From DAIOEK01 sp963828285 (GTDB lineage: Bacteria > Chloroflexota > Anaerolineae > Anaerolineales > Anaerolineaceae): a DNA stretch of 64,000 bases. How positions within the stretch are numbered: position 1 is the stretch's first letter; every line of letters starts with the position of its first letter. Shown piece by piece: positions 36,702 through 45,267 of this stretch. The position numbers were made by a program, and so were the translations under genes. The stretch is from contig CAWHEB010000002.1 of the NCBI GenBank assembly GCA_963828285.1, forward strand, positions 310,001 to 374,000. Reading direction: 5' to 3'. The notes below the pieces were generated by a model that saw only the letters and a program-made list of their open reading frames with translations, was not told where the DNA came from and made no database searches.

Positions 36702-38069
36702 ATGAGAAAACCTATTGTCGCCCTGGTTGGGCGTCCAAATGTTGGCAAAAGCACGATATTTAATCGCCTTGTGGGAGAACCACTGGCAATTGTAGATGGT
36801 ACACCGGGAACAACCCGCGACCGCATCTTTGCGGAAGCTGAATGGTTGACTACCTACTTTGACCTGATTGACACTGGTGGAATAGATCCGACAAGTGCGA
36901 CCTCAGGTAAAGCTCCGTTATCCACTGGCTCATCTGATTTTATCGAACAGATCCGCAACCAGGCAATGGTCGCCGTTCAAGAAGCGGATGTGGTTCTTTA
37001 TGTAACTGATGCGATGAGCGGGGTAACCCCGGCAGATATTGAAGTAGCAAATATGCTGCGGCGTTCCCAACGGAAAGAAGGTAATTCCTTCTACCCGCCA
37101 ATCATCCTGGTTGTCAATAAAGCGGACTCCACCCGTCAACGCGAAGGTGTCAATCAATTCTACGAACTGGGTATGGGTGATCCATTCTCAATTTCAGCAT
37201 TGCATGGCACTGGGATTGGTGATCTTCTGGATGCACTTGTAGCTGCCTTTCCCAAAGGAATGGACGAAGAAGAAGACGATTCGGTAAAAATTGCGATCGT
37301 TGGAAAACCCAATGTGGGCAAATCAAGTCTGCTTAACCGGCTCGTTGGTGAAGAACGCTCCATCGTCAGCCCGATTGCCGGGACGACCCGCGATGCGGTG
37401 GATACCAAGCTGACCTTTCAAGACACACCCATCACGTTGATCGACACTGCCGGAATCCGCAGGCGGGGAAAAATCATCCCTGGCGTTGAAAAATTTAGTG
37501 TCCTCAGGTCATTAAAAGCAATAGAACGCTGCGAAGTAGCTTTGCTGGTGATCGACGCTGTGGATGGACTCTCCGCGCAGGATCAACATATTGCCGGTTT
37601 CATCCTGGAAGCCTGGAAGAGTGTGGTTGTTCTCGTAAATAAATGGGATGCAGTTGAAAAAGATAACAATACCATGGAGAACTATACTGAGTATCTGCGC
37701 AAAGAACTCAATTTCATGGATTATGTTCCGATCCAGTTTATCTCTGCATTGACCGGAAAGAATGTTGAAAAGGTCCTTCCGATGGGATTGCGCGTCCAGG
37801 AAGAACGGTTGGTCAGGTTAACTACCTCGATGATCAACAAGATCATCCATAATGCACAGGATAATCACCCTTCACCCTCACACAACGGGCGGTCCATGCG
37901 AATGTATTACGGAACACAGGTTCGCAGCGATCCGCCGACCTTTATGATCTATGTGAATGACCCCAAATTGGCTCATTTCAGTTATGTCCGTTACCTAGAG
38001 AACCAGATGAGAAAAGAATATAGCTTCTTGGGGACTCCCATCAGATTCGTCTTTAAACCCCGTCGATAG
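36702..38069 (+). CDS. der: GTPase Der (EngA), 50S ribosome assembly
   Basis: Double GTPase required for large-subunit maturation; 455 residues. First G domain: GRPNVGKSTIFNRL, GTTRDR, DTGGID, NKAD. Second: GKPNVGKSSLLNRL, GTTRDAVD, DTAGIRRRG, NKWD. C-terminal KH-like domain ends in the usual basic tail. Follows the YbbR gene by 9 bases, so it belongs to the same transcript. Confidence 0.97.
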   Translation: MRKPIVALVGRPNVGKSTIFNRLVGEPLAIVDGTPGTTRDRIFAEAEWLTTYFDLIDTGGIDPTSATSGKAPLSTGSSDFIEQIRNQAMVAVQEADVVLYVTDAMSGVTPADIEVANMLRRSQRKEGNSFYPPIILVVNKADSTRQREGVNQFYELGMGDPFSISALHGTGIGDLLDALVAAFPKGMDEEEDDSVKIAIVGKPNVGKSSLLNRLVGEERSIVSPIAGTTRDAVDTKLTFQDTPITLIDTAGIRRRGKIIPGVEKFSVLRSLKAIERCEVALLVIDAVDGLSAQDQHIAGFILEAWKSVVVLVNKWDAVEKDNNTMENYTEYLRKELNFMDYVPIQFISALTGKNVEKVLPMGLRVQEERLVRLTTSMINKIIHNAQDNHPSPSHNGRSMRMYYGTQVRSDPPTFMIYVNDPKLAHFSYVRYLENQMRKEYSFLGTPIRFVFKPRR

Positions 38070-38172
38070 CCTTTCCTGTAGACTGCTATCCAATAGCAAA
38101 TCCTTTATCAATGTGGATTTGACTATTCAGAACGGCTGTATAATTGACAGACACTGACCGATAAGAGAATAA

Positions 38173-38773
38173 ATGGAAGATAATCAATTAGAAATTCAAG
38201 AAACCCCTGTACTGACCAGGGAAGAAAAAAACCGAAATATTCGCAGAGTGATCTTTGATATTCTCGAAACTCTCATTTTGGCTCTTGTCCTTTATTTTGG
38301 GATTGATGCCGTTTCTGCCCGTGTACGCGTTCAAAATATAAGCATGCTGCCTACCTTGCATGAAGGCCAGTTTATACTGGTCAGCAAAATGGCTTACAAA
38401 TTTGACAAACCCCAAATTGGGGATATTGTCGTCTTCCATGCCCCACCCGAACCTGGTGAGGATTTTATCAAGCGGGTGATCGGCACCGGCGGGGATACAG
38501 TCGCCATTGAAAATGGTTTTGTTTCAGTGAATGGTATCGAACTGGACGAGGGATATATTGCTGCTGCTCCTGATTACAGTGGAACTTGGGATGTACCTCA
38601 AGATAAGATCTTTGTTCTCGGTGATAATCGAAACCTGAGCTCAGAACTCCCATAAATGGGGTTACGTCCCCATGGATCAGGTCGTGGGGAAAGCAGTCGT
38701 GATCTACTGGCCAATCAATGAGTTCAACATATTACAACATCCTCGTGTGGCACTTGCCAACCAAATGAATTGA
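38173..38773 (+). CDS. lepB: Signal peptidase I, frameshifted near the C-terminus
   Basis: Removes signal peptides at the outer face of the membrane. One N-terminal helix (FDILETLILALVLYFGID), catalytic serine in QNISMLPTLHEGQ, catalytic lysine in EDFIKRVIGTGGD, and box E VLGDNRNLSS. The open frame ends at 38655, but removing one A near 38648 restores DSHKWGYVPMDQVVGKAVVI and continues to a stop at 38773, about 199 residues, normal length. Almost certainly functional with an indel error. Confidence 0.9.
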
Positions 38774-38826
38774 CTATAAACTTACAAAACAACAGCATTA
38801 CTTGGGAATACAGGTAGATAGAATAA

Positions 38827-39126
38827 ATGGAAAATGATGAAGTAAAACCCAGTGTAATCCCTTGCCGCGAATGTCAGGCGGGAGTGATGCACCGCAGCTT
38901 TGTAACCTACTACACCTGGTTGGGTGAAGAATTGGTCACCGTGCCCAACTTTCCGGCGTGGGTTTGTGATGTCTGCGGAAAACGGGATTATGACCAGCAG
39001 GCAGAGATATGGTTGCACACATTGTTGAAACCCGATGCCGGTAAAACCACATTGAAACCACGTAAACCTAACAGAAAACCTATTCCAAAACCATCCATAC
39101 AGGTCCCCGACCCAAAACGTAAATAA
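38827..39126 (+). CDS. YgiT-type zinc-finger protein
   Basis: 99 residues. Two CxxC pairs (PCRECQ near 17; CDVCGK near 52) with the VPNFPAWVCDVCG signature of YgiT/MqsA N-terminal zinc ribbons; the second half is a Lys/Pro-rich tail and lacks the helix-turn-helix of MqsA antitoxins. No toxin partner is adjacent. Role unknown. Confidence 0.75.
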   Translation: MENDEVKPSVIPCRECQAGVMHRSFVTYYTWLGEELVTVPNFPAWVCDVCGKRDYDQQAEIWLHTLLKPDAGKTTLKPRKPNRKPIPKPSIQVPDPKRK

Positions 39127-39186
39127 GGAGAAGGAGAAAATCCTCCTCCTTGTTTTTTGTAAATTTCATTTGTTCTTTATTTGAAT
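39114..39186 (+). promoter_or_regulatory. Promoter of the PIN-TRAM gene (coordinates 39186-39214)
   Basis: TTGACG (39186-39191), 17-base spacer, TATTAT (39209-39214). It lies inside the longest open frame starting at 39150 and so supports the later start at 39255. Confidence 0.7.
39125..39158 (+). terminator. Terminator after the zinc-finger gene
   Basis: AAGGAGAAGGA pairs with TCCTCCTCCTT (one mismatch), followed by G and TTTTTT (39153-39158). Confidence 0.75.
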
Positions 39187-39254
39187 TGACGCTATTCGAT
39201 TGGCATGCTATTATCATTAATAGCATTTATTTTTTTATTTTTCTTGGAGCAATT

Positions 39255-40340
39255 ATGAGCGTTGATTTTATTTTCCGGCTAATCGGCATGGTTGTGTTTA
39301 CTGTGGGTGGAGTTTTTTGGGGGATTTCGATAGGAACAGCGGCGCAAGGATCCACATCAGCAATAAAAATGAATGTGGAATCTTACGCGTTTACCCTCGG
39401 TCTGGTAGGTGCATTGGTTGGATTGGTTTTGACTCCTTACATCACCACCCGCCCATTTCGTGCACTATTGGCAGTGATCAAGAAAATATCCACCCAGGCT
39501 TTGATATCATCGATGATTGGATTATTGATCGGTTTGTTATTTGCTGCCATGCTGGCGTTCCCGCTGGGATTACTCCCTAAACCATTCAGCTCGATCCTCC
39601 CATTCATTGGAGTACTCTTGTTTGGATATCTGGGTATTGCAGTCTTCAATATGCGGCAGAATGACATATTCTCCATGTTCTCCTCATTACGGGGAGATCG
39701 AGGCGGCAGCCATCATTGGGGTGAAGCCAGACAAATTCTGCTCGATACCAGTGTCATCATAGATGGTCGCATTGCGGATATTGCAAAAACCGGATTCCTT
39801 CCCGGGACCTTGATCATCCCTCGATTCGTGTTGAATGAGTTGCAATATATAGCAGATTCAGCTGACAACCTCCGCAGGCAGCGGGGTCGTCGCGGAATGG
39901 AAGTGTTATCTGAGTTGCAGAAAGACACCAGTATCATGCCTGTAAAGATCCAGGATCTTGAGGCGGATGGTGTTCGTGAAGTCGATGACAAATTGGTCGT
40001 TCTAGCCCGCCAGATGCATTGCCCGATCCTCACCAATGATTACAACTTGAACCGTATTGCCGAACTTCAAGGAGTGACCATTCTGAATGTGAACGAACTC
40101 GCAAACGCCGTCAAATCCGTTATGCTGCCGGGAGAAAATATTGGCTTGCGGGTGATCCAGGAAGGTAAAGAGTCTGGACAGGGTGTTGGCTACATGGATG
40201 ACGGTACCATGGTGGTCATTGAGAACGGACGCGATCTGATCGGAAAAGAGATCAGCGTTACGGTTACCAAAATTTTACAAACTGCTGCGGGTCGAATGAT
40301 CTTTGCCCGACCTGATGATGTGCCTGAAAATTCTAGATAG
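39255..40340 (+). CDS. PIN-TRAM domain membrane protein (YacL-like)
   Basis: 361 residues from ATG 39255, which has GGAG at the right distance. Four N-terminal membrane helices, then a PIN nuclease-like domain (ILLDTSVIIDGRIADIAKTGF; conserved acidic LTNDYNLNRIAELQGV) and a C-terminal TRAM RNA-binding domain (GIGYMDDGTMVVIENGRDLIG-like). Related proteins are widespread, with proposed RNA-related roles. Expected on the cytoplasmic face of the membrane. Confidence 0.9.
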   Translation: MSVDFIFRLIGMVVFTVGGVFWGISIGTAAQGSTSAIKMNVESYAFTLGLVGALVGLVLTPYITTRPFRALLAVIKKISTQALISSMIGLLIGLLFAAMLAFPLGLLPKPFSSILPFIGVLLFGYLGIAVFNMRQNDIFSMFSSLRGDRGGSHHWGEARQILLDTSVIIDGRIADIAKTGFLPGTLIIPRFVLNELQYIADSADNLRRQRGRRGMEVLSELQKDTSIMPVKIQDLEADGVREVDDKLVVLARQMHCPILTNDYNLNRIAELQGVTILNVNELANAVKSVMLPGENIGLRVIQEGKESGQGVGYMDDGTMVVIENGRDLIGKEISVTVTKILQTAAGRMIFARPDDVPENSR

Positions 40341-40352
40341 AAGAGAAAATTA

Positions 40353-41084
40353 ATGAAAGAATGGATTACCGGAAGAAACCCGGTTCTGGAGACACTTCGT
40401 CACAGCCGGCGTCAGTTTTTTCGTCTGTTAATTGCCGATGGTCTTCAACCAGATCCGCGGATCGACGCTGCAATTAAATTCGTCCGGGAGAAAAAACTTC
40501 CGGTGGAAAAAGTAAATAAACTCAAACTTGCCCCGCTAGCTGAAAACCACCAAGGTATTGCTCTCGAAGTGAGTGCATACCCCTACAGCGATCTGCAATC
40601 CATCCTTGCCTTTTCGGCTGAGAAGCAGGAGCCACCCTTCATACTCCTCCTGGATACTTTGCAAAATCCGCAAAATTTTGGTACTTTACTGCGCAGCGCG
40701 AAAGCTTTCAATGTACATGGGATCATCATTCCGTTCCGCCACACCGTGGAAGTGACCCCAGCAGTGGTAACTGCCAGTGCCGGTGCTTGCGAACAAACTC
40801 TGATCGCATCCATGAATCTAGCCCAGGCAATCGAGACACTCAAAAAAGAAGGCTTGTGGATCATCGGACTGGAAGGAGATCCTTCAGCTACTCCCATTGA
40901 ACAGATCAAATTGAATGGACCATTGGGATTGGTTGTTGGCAGCGAGGGCGAAGGTATGCGGGAATTGGTTCGCAAATCCTGCGACCAACTTGCAAGGCTA
41001 TCCATGCCCGGGAACTTCGAATCTTTGAACGCTGCAGTGGCAGGGTCGATTGCCTTGTATATGGCATCACAAAAAAGGTTGTAG
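40353..41084 (+). CDS. SpoU-family RNA 2'-O-methyltransferase (RlmB/TrmH-like)
   Basis: Methylates a ribose in rRNA or tRNA using S-adenosylmethionine; 243 residues. N-terminal substrate-binding domain ITGRNPVLETLRHSRR; SPOUT motif 1 LQNPQNFGTLLRSAKAF, motif 2 LGLVVGSEGEGMRELV, motif 3 LSMPGNFESLNAAVAGSIAL forming the trefoil knot. Most like 23S rRNA G2251 enzyme RlmB, but the target cannot be fixed from sequence. Twelve bases after the PIN-TRAM gene. Confidence 0.92.
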   Translation: MKEWITGRNPVLETLRHSRRQFFRLLIADGLQPDPRIDAAIKFVREKKLPVEKVNKLKLAPLAENHQGIALEVSAYPYSDLQSILAFSAEKQEPPFILLLDTLQNPQNFGTLLRSAKAFNVHGIIIPFRHTVEVTPAVVTASAGACEQTLIASMNLAQAIETLKKEGLWIIGLEGDPSATPIEQIKLNGPLGLVVGSEGEGMRELVRKSCDQLARLSMPGNFESLNAAVAGSIALYMASQKRL

Positions 41085-41103
41085 AAATATTGTTGACTTA
41101 CAC

Positions 41104-41142
41104 AAAAACGAGTTGTTTGCAATATGCAAACAACTCGTTTTT
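41104..41142. terminator. Bidirectional terminator
   Basis: Perfect 17-bp stem AAAAACGAGTTGTTTGC / GCAAACAACTCGTTTTT with loop AATAT between convergent genes; T runs on both strands. Confidence 0.92.
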
Positions 41143-41149
41143 GTTTTAT

Positions 41150-41494
41150 CTAGATGAGAAATGCCACTTCCCATCCATATTCATTTAAGTCTATCGTATT
41201 GTCGATGCTGAATGCTATGCCTTCTTCTTCAAGAAGCTGGCGTTGCATGGCGGTTCCGAATCCAAAGCCATGCGGACTGATCTTCCCCATCCGGTTGATC
41301 ACCCGCTGCCAGGGAACGTCTTTATCTCTGCCTTCCGGTAAGGCAGCCAGCGCAAATCCGATCATTTGTGCGGAACATCCCCCAACGATCCTTGCGATCT
41401 GGCCGTATGTGGCAACTTTTCCTCGGGGAATTTGACCTACCGTGAAATAGATCTTTTCATAAAGCGGCAACTCTACATAAGATTTATCTGTCAT
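41150..41494 (-). CDS. Alkyltransferase-like (ATL) DNA-damage recognition protein
   Basis: 114 residues, MGMT C-terminal-domain fold without the reactive cysteine. GKVATYGQIARIVG (helix-turn-helix with arginine finger region), then VPWQRVINRMGKIS where alkyltransferases have PCHRVI: Cys is replaced by Trp, the hallmark of ATL proteins, which bind O6-alkylguanine and recruit nucleotide-excision repair. ATG overlaps the stop of the upstream unknown gene by four bases, so the two are coupled. Confidence 0.88.
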   Translation of the reverse strand: MTDKSYVELPLYEKIYFTVGQIPRGKVATYGQIARIVGGCSAQMIGFALAALPEGRDKDVPWQRVINRMGKISPHGFGFGTAMQRQLLEEEGIAFSIDNTIDLNEYGWEVAFLI

Positions 41495-42210
41495 AAGCTG
41501 GATAAGACCTGTGTGCGGTCGAAAATGTCCGGTTTCAAACTCGGATTCTCAAAGAATATTTTGCCTTCCTTGAAGAAGTAAACCAGGGTTAAGAACGCAT
41601 TGGTATAGATTCTTACATCCGCTTCAGAATGGTTCCATTCCTTTCCAGTTAAATTCTTTCGTACAACGAACCAGGTACTCAAGGTATGTTTCCAATCTGG
41701 AAGTGGAATGTCACTTGATTTGATATGCTCCGGCCAGCAACCTGGCGTGAAATGTTTTGCACCTGACTTCAGATAAAGGTTGATCGTTTCAGCCCTGATA
41801 CTGGTTTCTGTTGTATGGATTAATTCCACATCGTTATGAATAACCTGGTCCATATCGAAGATTGGCCATTGTGTCAAAAACCGTTTACCATACATCCGCA
41901 TCAGTGATTTGGGTTCTGAAATGACTTGATTAAATGATTCAGACAATTGCACATTCAGCATCAACGCTGAAAATCGTTCTTCGTCGGTCCTCGATCCGGA
42001 AATGATATCTGCAATGCTGTCGAGTAGATCCATCGCCATCCAGAAACCACGAATGTGATCTTTAGTAGGTAATTCCCGCATTTTCCACACATATTCGAAC
42101 CAATCATTTAAGATGGTTTTCCGTTCAACATCAAGTTTGATGAAACGCTGGAAATCATTGACTTCTGGTTTCTTTGTAATTTTTAAAATCGCATCACAAT
42201 CAACTGCCAT
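41491..42210 (-). CDS. Conserved-looking protein of unknown function
   Basis: 239 residues, soluble, no signal peptide or membrane segment and no motif that I recognise. Rich in Trp and aromatic residues (WFEYVWKMRELP, HFTPGCWPEHI, PDWKHTLSTWFVV). Stop overlaps the ATL start (ATGA), implying joint expression. Divergent from ferritin across 135 bases. Confidence 0.75.
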   Translation of the reverse strand: MAVDCDAILKITKKPEVNDFQRFIKLDVERKTILNDWFEYVWKMRELPTKDHIRGFWMAMDLLDSIADIISGSRTDEERFSALMLNVQLSESFNQVISEPKSLMRMYGKRFLTQWPIFDMDQVIHNDVELIHTTETSIRAETINLYLKSGAKHFTPGCWPEHIKSSDIPLPDWKHTLSTWFVVRKNLTGKEWNHSEADVRIYTNAFLTLVYFFKEGKIFFENPSLKPDIFDRTQVLSSL

Positions 42211-42294
42211 TTTTCCCTGCCTGAATTTTACTAAATCTGATATTTTGTATAAGTATTGTAGAGGTTAAATCTCGAATTTAATCGTATGACAGAC

Positions 42295-42309
42295 TATACT
42301 CATAGTATA
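42295..42309 (+). promoter_or_regulatory. Palindrome in the ferritin promoter region
   Basis: TATACT-CAT-AGTATA, a perfect 6-3-6 palindrome 36 bases upstream of the ferritin ATG, in the position of a -10 region or operator. Might bind a metal or peroxide sensor; the regulator is not identified. Confidence 0.35.
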
Positions 42310-42345
42310 AATTGAATTTCTATATTTCAGGAAAGGGAATACAAC

Positions 42346-42825
42346 ATGTTAATTTCCAAAGAACTAAATGAAGCTATTAATGAACAAATCGGACATGAAT
42401 TTGAGGCATCACATCAATATTTACAGATCGCAGCATTCTTCGATTCACGATCCCTCAAAAAAGCACGGGAGTTATTTACCAAACAATCTGATGAAGAACG
42501 TGAACATGGAATGAAATTTGTCAAGTACATCATGGAGACAGGTGGTGAATTAAAAGTCCCTGCAATCCCTGCCGGTAAAGCCTCTTTCGCAACTGCCGAA
42601 GAAGCGGTTCAATATGCCCTTGACTGGGAATGGGAAGTCACCCGACGGATCAATGCGCTCATGGATCTGGCTATTAAGCAGAATGATCATCTAGGTCGCG
42701 AATTCCTGGGCTGGTTTGTCACCGAACAATTGGAAGAGATTTCCAATATGGACAACCTGCTCAGAGTTCTCAAGCAGGCGGGTGAAAAGAACCTGATCAT
42801 GCTTGAAGCATATCTTTCTCACTAA
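42346..42825 (+). CDS. Ferritin
   Basis: Iron storage, 159 residues. Four-helix ferritin with ferroxidase ligands visible: Glu in IGHEFEASHQYL, ESDEEREH-type motif QSDEEREHGMKF, and a Glu/Gln pair in FVTEQLEEISN. Non-haem FtnA type (no bacterioferritin haem methionine recognised). Ribosome site GGAAAGG upstream; own terminator. Confidence 0.95.
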   Translation: MLISKELNEAINEQIGHEFEASHQYLQIAAFFDSRSLKKARELFTKQSDEEREHGMKFVKYIMETGGELKVPAIPAGKASFATAEEAVQYALDWEWEVTRRINALMDLAIKQNDHLGREFLGWFVTEQLEEISNMDNLLRVLKQAGEKNLIMLEAYLSH

Positions 42826-42836
42826 CATAATCTCAA

Positions 42837-42866
42837 AACAATGCCCTTCAAACGAAGGGCATTGTT
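42837..42866. terminator. Bidirectional terminator between ferritin and acetyltransferase gene
   Basis: AACAATGCCCTTC (42837-42849) with GAAGGGCATTGTT (42854-42866), loop AAAC, AT-rich flanks on both sides. Confidence 0.88.
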
Positions 42867-42868
42867 AT

Positions 42869-43681
42869 TCAATCCCTGGAATTCTTCCTGTTTAACCAGG
42901 CAACTCCAAAATCGACTGCTGGTTTTTGTGGAAAAAGCTTCACATCGGCGCTGCCAATTTTTCCTGTTCTTACAAACCCGGTCTTTTCGAAATCTGCGCC
43001 TAACTCTACAAAAAGTTCGTCATCCCAATCCACCTCTTCATAGCGTTTCCACACCCGCTTGCCATTCTCGGTGATGGGAGATCCTTCAGTATATAGTTTT
43101 TTGTTCTCGGCTCGATATTCGCACAGATGAAAACTGGTATTGTTCCCAAAACCAACACCAAGCAGAAGCACTGATCCACCCGCCTCATAAACTCTCGCCA
43201 ATGGGGATTCATCCCCGAGCGAATAAGCCAGGGAGTGATTTGCAGTGATCTTTTCTGCAAGTTTTCCCCATGCAGAAAACGATAGACAGGGGTGGTTGCT
43301 GCGGATCACATCGGGGAAAGTTCGGAATATTTCCGCGATCGTTCCCATCCCGCGGGTGGGTGTGATCTGTGGATCAAAGGCAGGCATGGTTTCACGGATG
43401 GGCTGCCACCAGCTTTCGGGTACCGGAGGATGTGCCCATCTTCCTGGCTCACTCAGATCGCCGCTGTGCGATGGCATCACCAAAGTCCCTTCCATTGTGA
43501 TAACCTGCATGATCGCCTGGATGACCGCAACAGCTCCCCCGCACACCCAACCGATCTTGCTCAACGAGGAGTGGACCAGCAAGGTCATTCCTGGCTCAAT
43601 ACCCAGTTTTTCAAGATCTGACTTTAAGGACAAAACAGTATTTGGTCGGTCGATCGATGTGATGGTCAATTCTTCAGACAC
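42869..43681 (-). CDS. AAC(3)-family N-acetyltransferase
   Basis: About 270 residues, aminoglycoside 3-N-acetyltransferase fold: LLVHSSLSKIGWVCGGA near the N-terminus, RGMGTIAEIFRTFPDVIRS, HPCLSFSAWG, and NTSFHLCEYR (the conserved histidine). Start GTG 43681 follows AGGAGA closely; longer frames lack a ribosome site. Many chromosomal members (YokD-like) do not confer drug resistance, so the substrate is open; being the last gene of an envelope operon, an amino-sugar substrate is conceivable. Confidence 0.85.
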   Translation of the reverse strand: MSEELTITSIDRPNTVLSLKSDLEKLGIEPGMTLLVHSSLSKIGWVCGGAVAVIQAIMQVITMEGTLVMPSHSGDLSEPGRWAHPPVPESWWQPIRETMPAFDPQITPTRGMGTIAEIFRTFPDVIRSNHPCLSFSAWGKLAEKITANHSLAYSLGDESPLARVYEAGGSVLLLGVGFGNNTSFHLCEYRAENKKLYTEGSPITENGKRVWKRYEEVDWDDELFVELGADFEKTGFVRTGKIGSADVKLFPQKPAVDFGVAWLNRKNSRD

Positions 43682-43738
43682 GGTTCTCCTGCATGAAGTA
43701 AATAAATCCAAAAATAGAAATAATACGATCGGGTTTTT

Positions 43739-45205
43739 CTATTTCCGGGATTGAATGTTCGAAGTCGCATCACCGCAATCGCATGCTTCAACCACTTTCG
43801 CGTGCCTGGTCAATTCACCAAGGTATGGTGTTCCAGCGGATGTCACGATCCAGCCTTCGAGATTGAAAGGCAATGCGCCATAAGAATTGATCCATTCGCC
43901 ATTGAATTTCCGACCGATATGGATATGTGTTCCGGTTGCATCACCGCGCTCGCAGGAGGGATGCCCCAGTACATCGCCCGCCTTTACTTTCCTGCCTAAT
44001 GGGACCATCTCTTCCCTTGAAAGGTGCAGGTAGAGGATGTTCCAACCTGTCCGCTCATCGCCATCGCCATCCAGATCGAGGATGGCAACACCGGTCTCAG
44101 TCCGTGCGATGACACCATCAGCGACAGCAGTGACCCATTCAGCAGATGGAACACATCCGCCTTCCTCAGATGGTGGGGCAAAATCGATCGCCGCCCAGGG
44201 TTGTTTTACTCCCCAAACCGGGTGCGGTCCACCCGAATATGACCAGGTCTTATCAGGTGTAAACGGAAGCAATAGATCAGGCTGGTTGAGACTACCCGGG
44301 ATCAACATTTCTGTACTTTGCCATGGATCGCCAAACAGAGCTTTGTAGGTAGCGGCAAATCCATTCGCGGAGACTGCCTTTTGGTAATCATCCGCTGGGA
44401 GGATCTGGGCAAAATATGTATGCAGCGCCACAGTGGCAGCGTTCTGCCATGGATCAAACCGTTCTTCCTTTCCGTTTTGCAGTTCAATCGTCAACTTGGA
44501 AGCATCCCGCCATCGGTAATACCCGTCATTGAGATTATCCACCAGCAGGATCAATTGGTAATACAGGTTTTCATCCAGGGTGGAAACATACCCCAATAAA
44601 TAGGTGTCTACATTTTCGGGGGGTACTGGATTGGATAAGGCAGCTGCTTGATATTCTAATAACGCAAGAATCAACCGCGGGCTGACGCTGTAACTGCGGC
44701 TGATCTGAGCGATGAGTTCAGCGCCGCTGCGCCACCCACCGAAAGCATAGACATGATAATCTTTCAACCAACCGGAATGGCTGGCAATAAATTCTTCGAT
44801 ATTGAAATCGATTTGGGCGGGTCCATTTACAAATAACCTATCCGGGATGATCTGATACGGGGACCCCCAGAATGGGGTGAAGTAAATGGGGATCTTCATC
44901 GGCATCCCCGGCGGCATGGTTGTAGTTTGATTGGGGATGAAGGAGTTTTGCTGTAAAATTTCCGCAGCGCTGGTATTGAACCGTGCTGCCAGTGCCGGTA
45001 TGGTATCGCCGTCTTGGGCAACATAATCCACTAATTGTCCCGGTTCATAGACATCCCGGGTAGGCAGCGGAGTAGATGCCAACTCTGTCCCGGTTTGGAC
45101 GGTCTGGGTTTGTTGTTCGACCGTGACCTGGGGAGCAGGCAAACAACCTGACAGAATGACACCCATGCAGAGTAGATTGATGATGAGTTTGGATCGTGAA
45201 TTCAT
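43739..45205 (-). CDS. LysM-M23 peptidase-like lipoprotein (copy 3)
   Basis: About 488 residues. Lipoprotein signal with lipobox ILSGC, Thr-rich linker, LysM (VDYVAQDGDTIPALAARFN), a central domain shared with its two neighbours (SYSVSPRLILALLEYQA), and a C-terminal M23-like peptidase domain. Its likely metal ligands are GGPHPVW...AAIDFAP (His, Asp), LYLHL and GTHIHIGR. A DLDGDGDERTGWN insertion with calcium-loop character separates them, as in the other copies. Expected to cut or bind peptidoglycan outside the membrane. A TTG start at 45229 is an alternative. Confidence 0.85.
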   Translation of the reverse strand: MNSRSKLIINLLCMGVILSGCLPAPQVTVEQQTQTVQTGTELASTPLPTRDVYEPGQLVDYVAQDGDTIPALAARFNTSAAEILQQNSFIPNQTTTMPPGMPMKIPIYFTPFWGSPYQIIPDRLFVNGPAQIDFNIEEFIASHSGWLKDYHVYAFGGWRSGAELIAQISRSYSVSPRLILALLEYQAAALSNPVPPENVDTYLLGYVSTLDENLYYQLILLVDNLNDGYYRWRDASKLTIELQNGKEERFDPWQNAATVALHTYFAQILPADDYQKAVSANGFAATYKALFGDPWQSTEMLIPGSLNQPDLLLPFTPDKTWSYSGGPHPVWGVKQPWAAIDFAPPSEEGGCVPSAEWVTAVADGVIARTETGVAILDLDGDGDERTGWNILYLHLSREEMVPLGRKVKAGDVLGHPSCERGDATGTHIHIGRKFNGEWINSYGALPFNLEGWIVTSAGTPYLGELTRHAKVVEACDCGDATSNIQSRK

Positions 45206-45267
45206 TTTTAGAAATTTATGAAAGATCAACCTGATATGGTTGATTGCGCAAGTAAAATTCTACCACG

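Noticed and set aside
38119..38144. TTGACT...TATAAT as lepB promoter
   Set aside because: The spacer is only 14 bases, too short for a normal sigma-70 promoter; recorded as doubtful.
39150..39254. Longer N-terminus for the PIN-TRAM protein
   Set aside because: A good promoter lies within it and ATG 39255 has a proper GGAG; the extension is AT-rich and not family-like.
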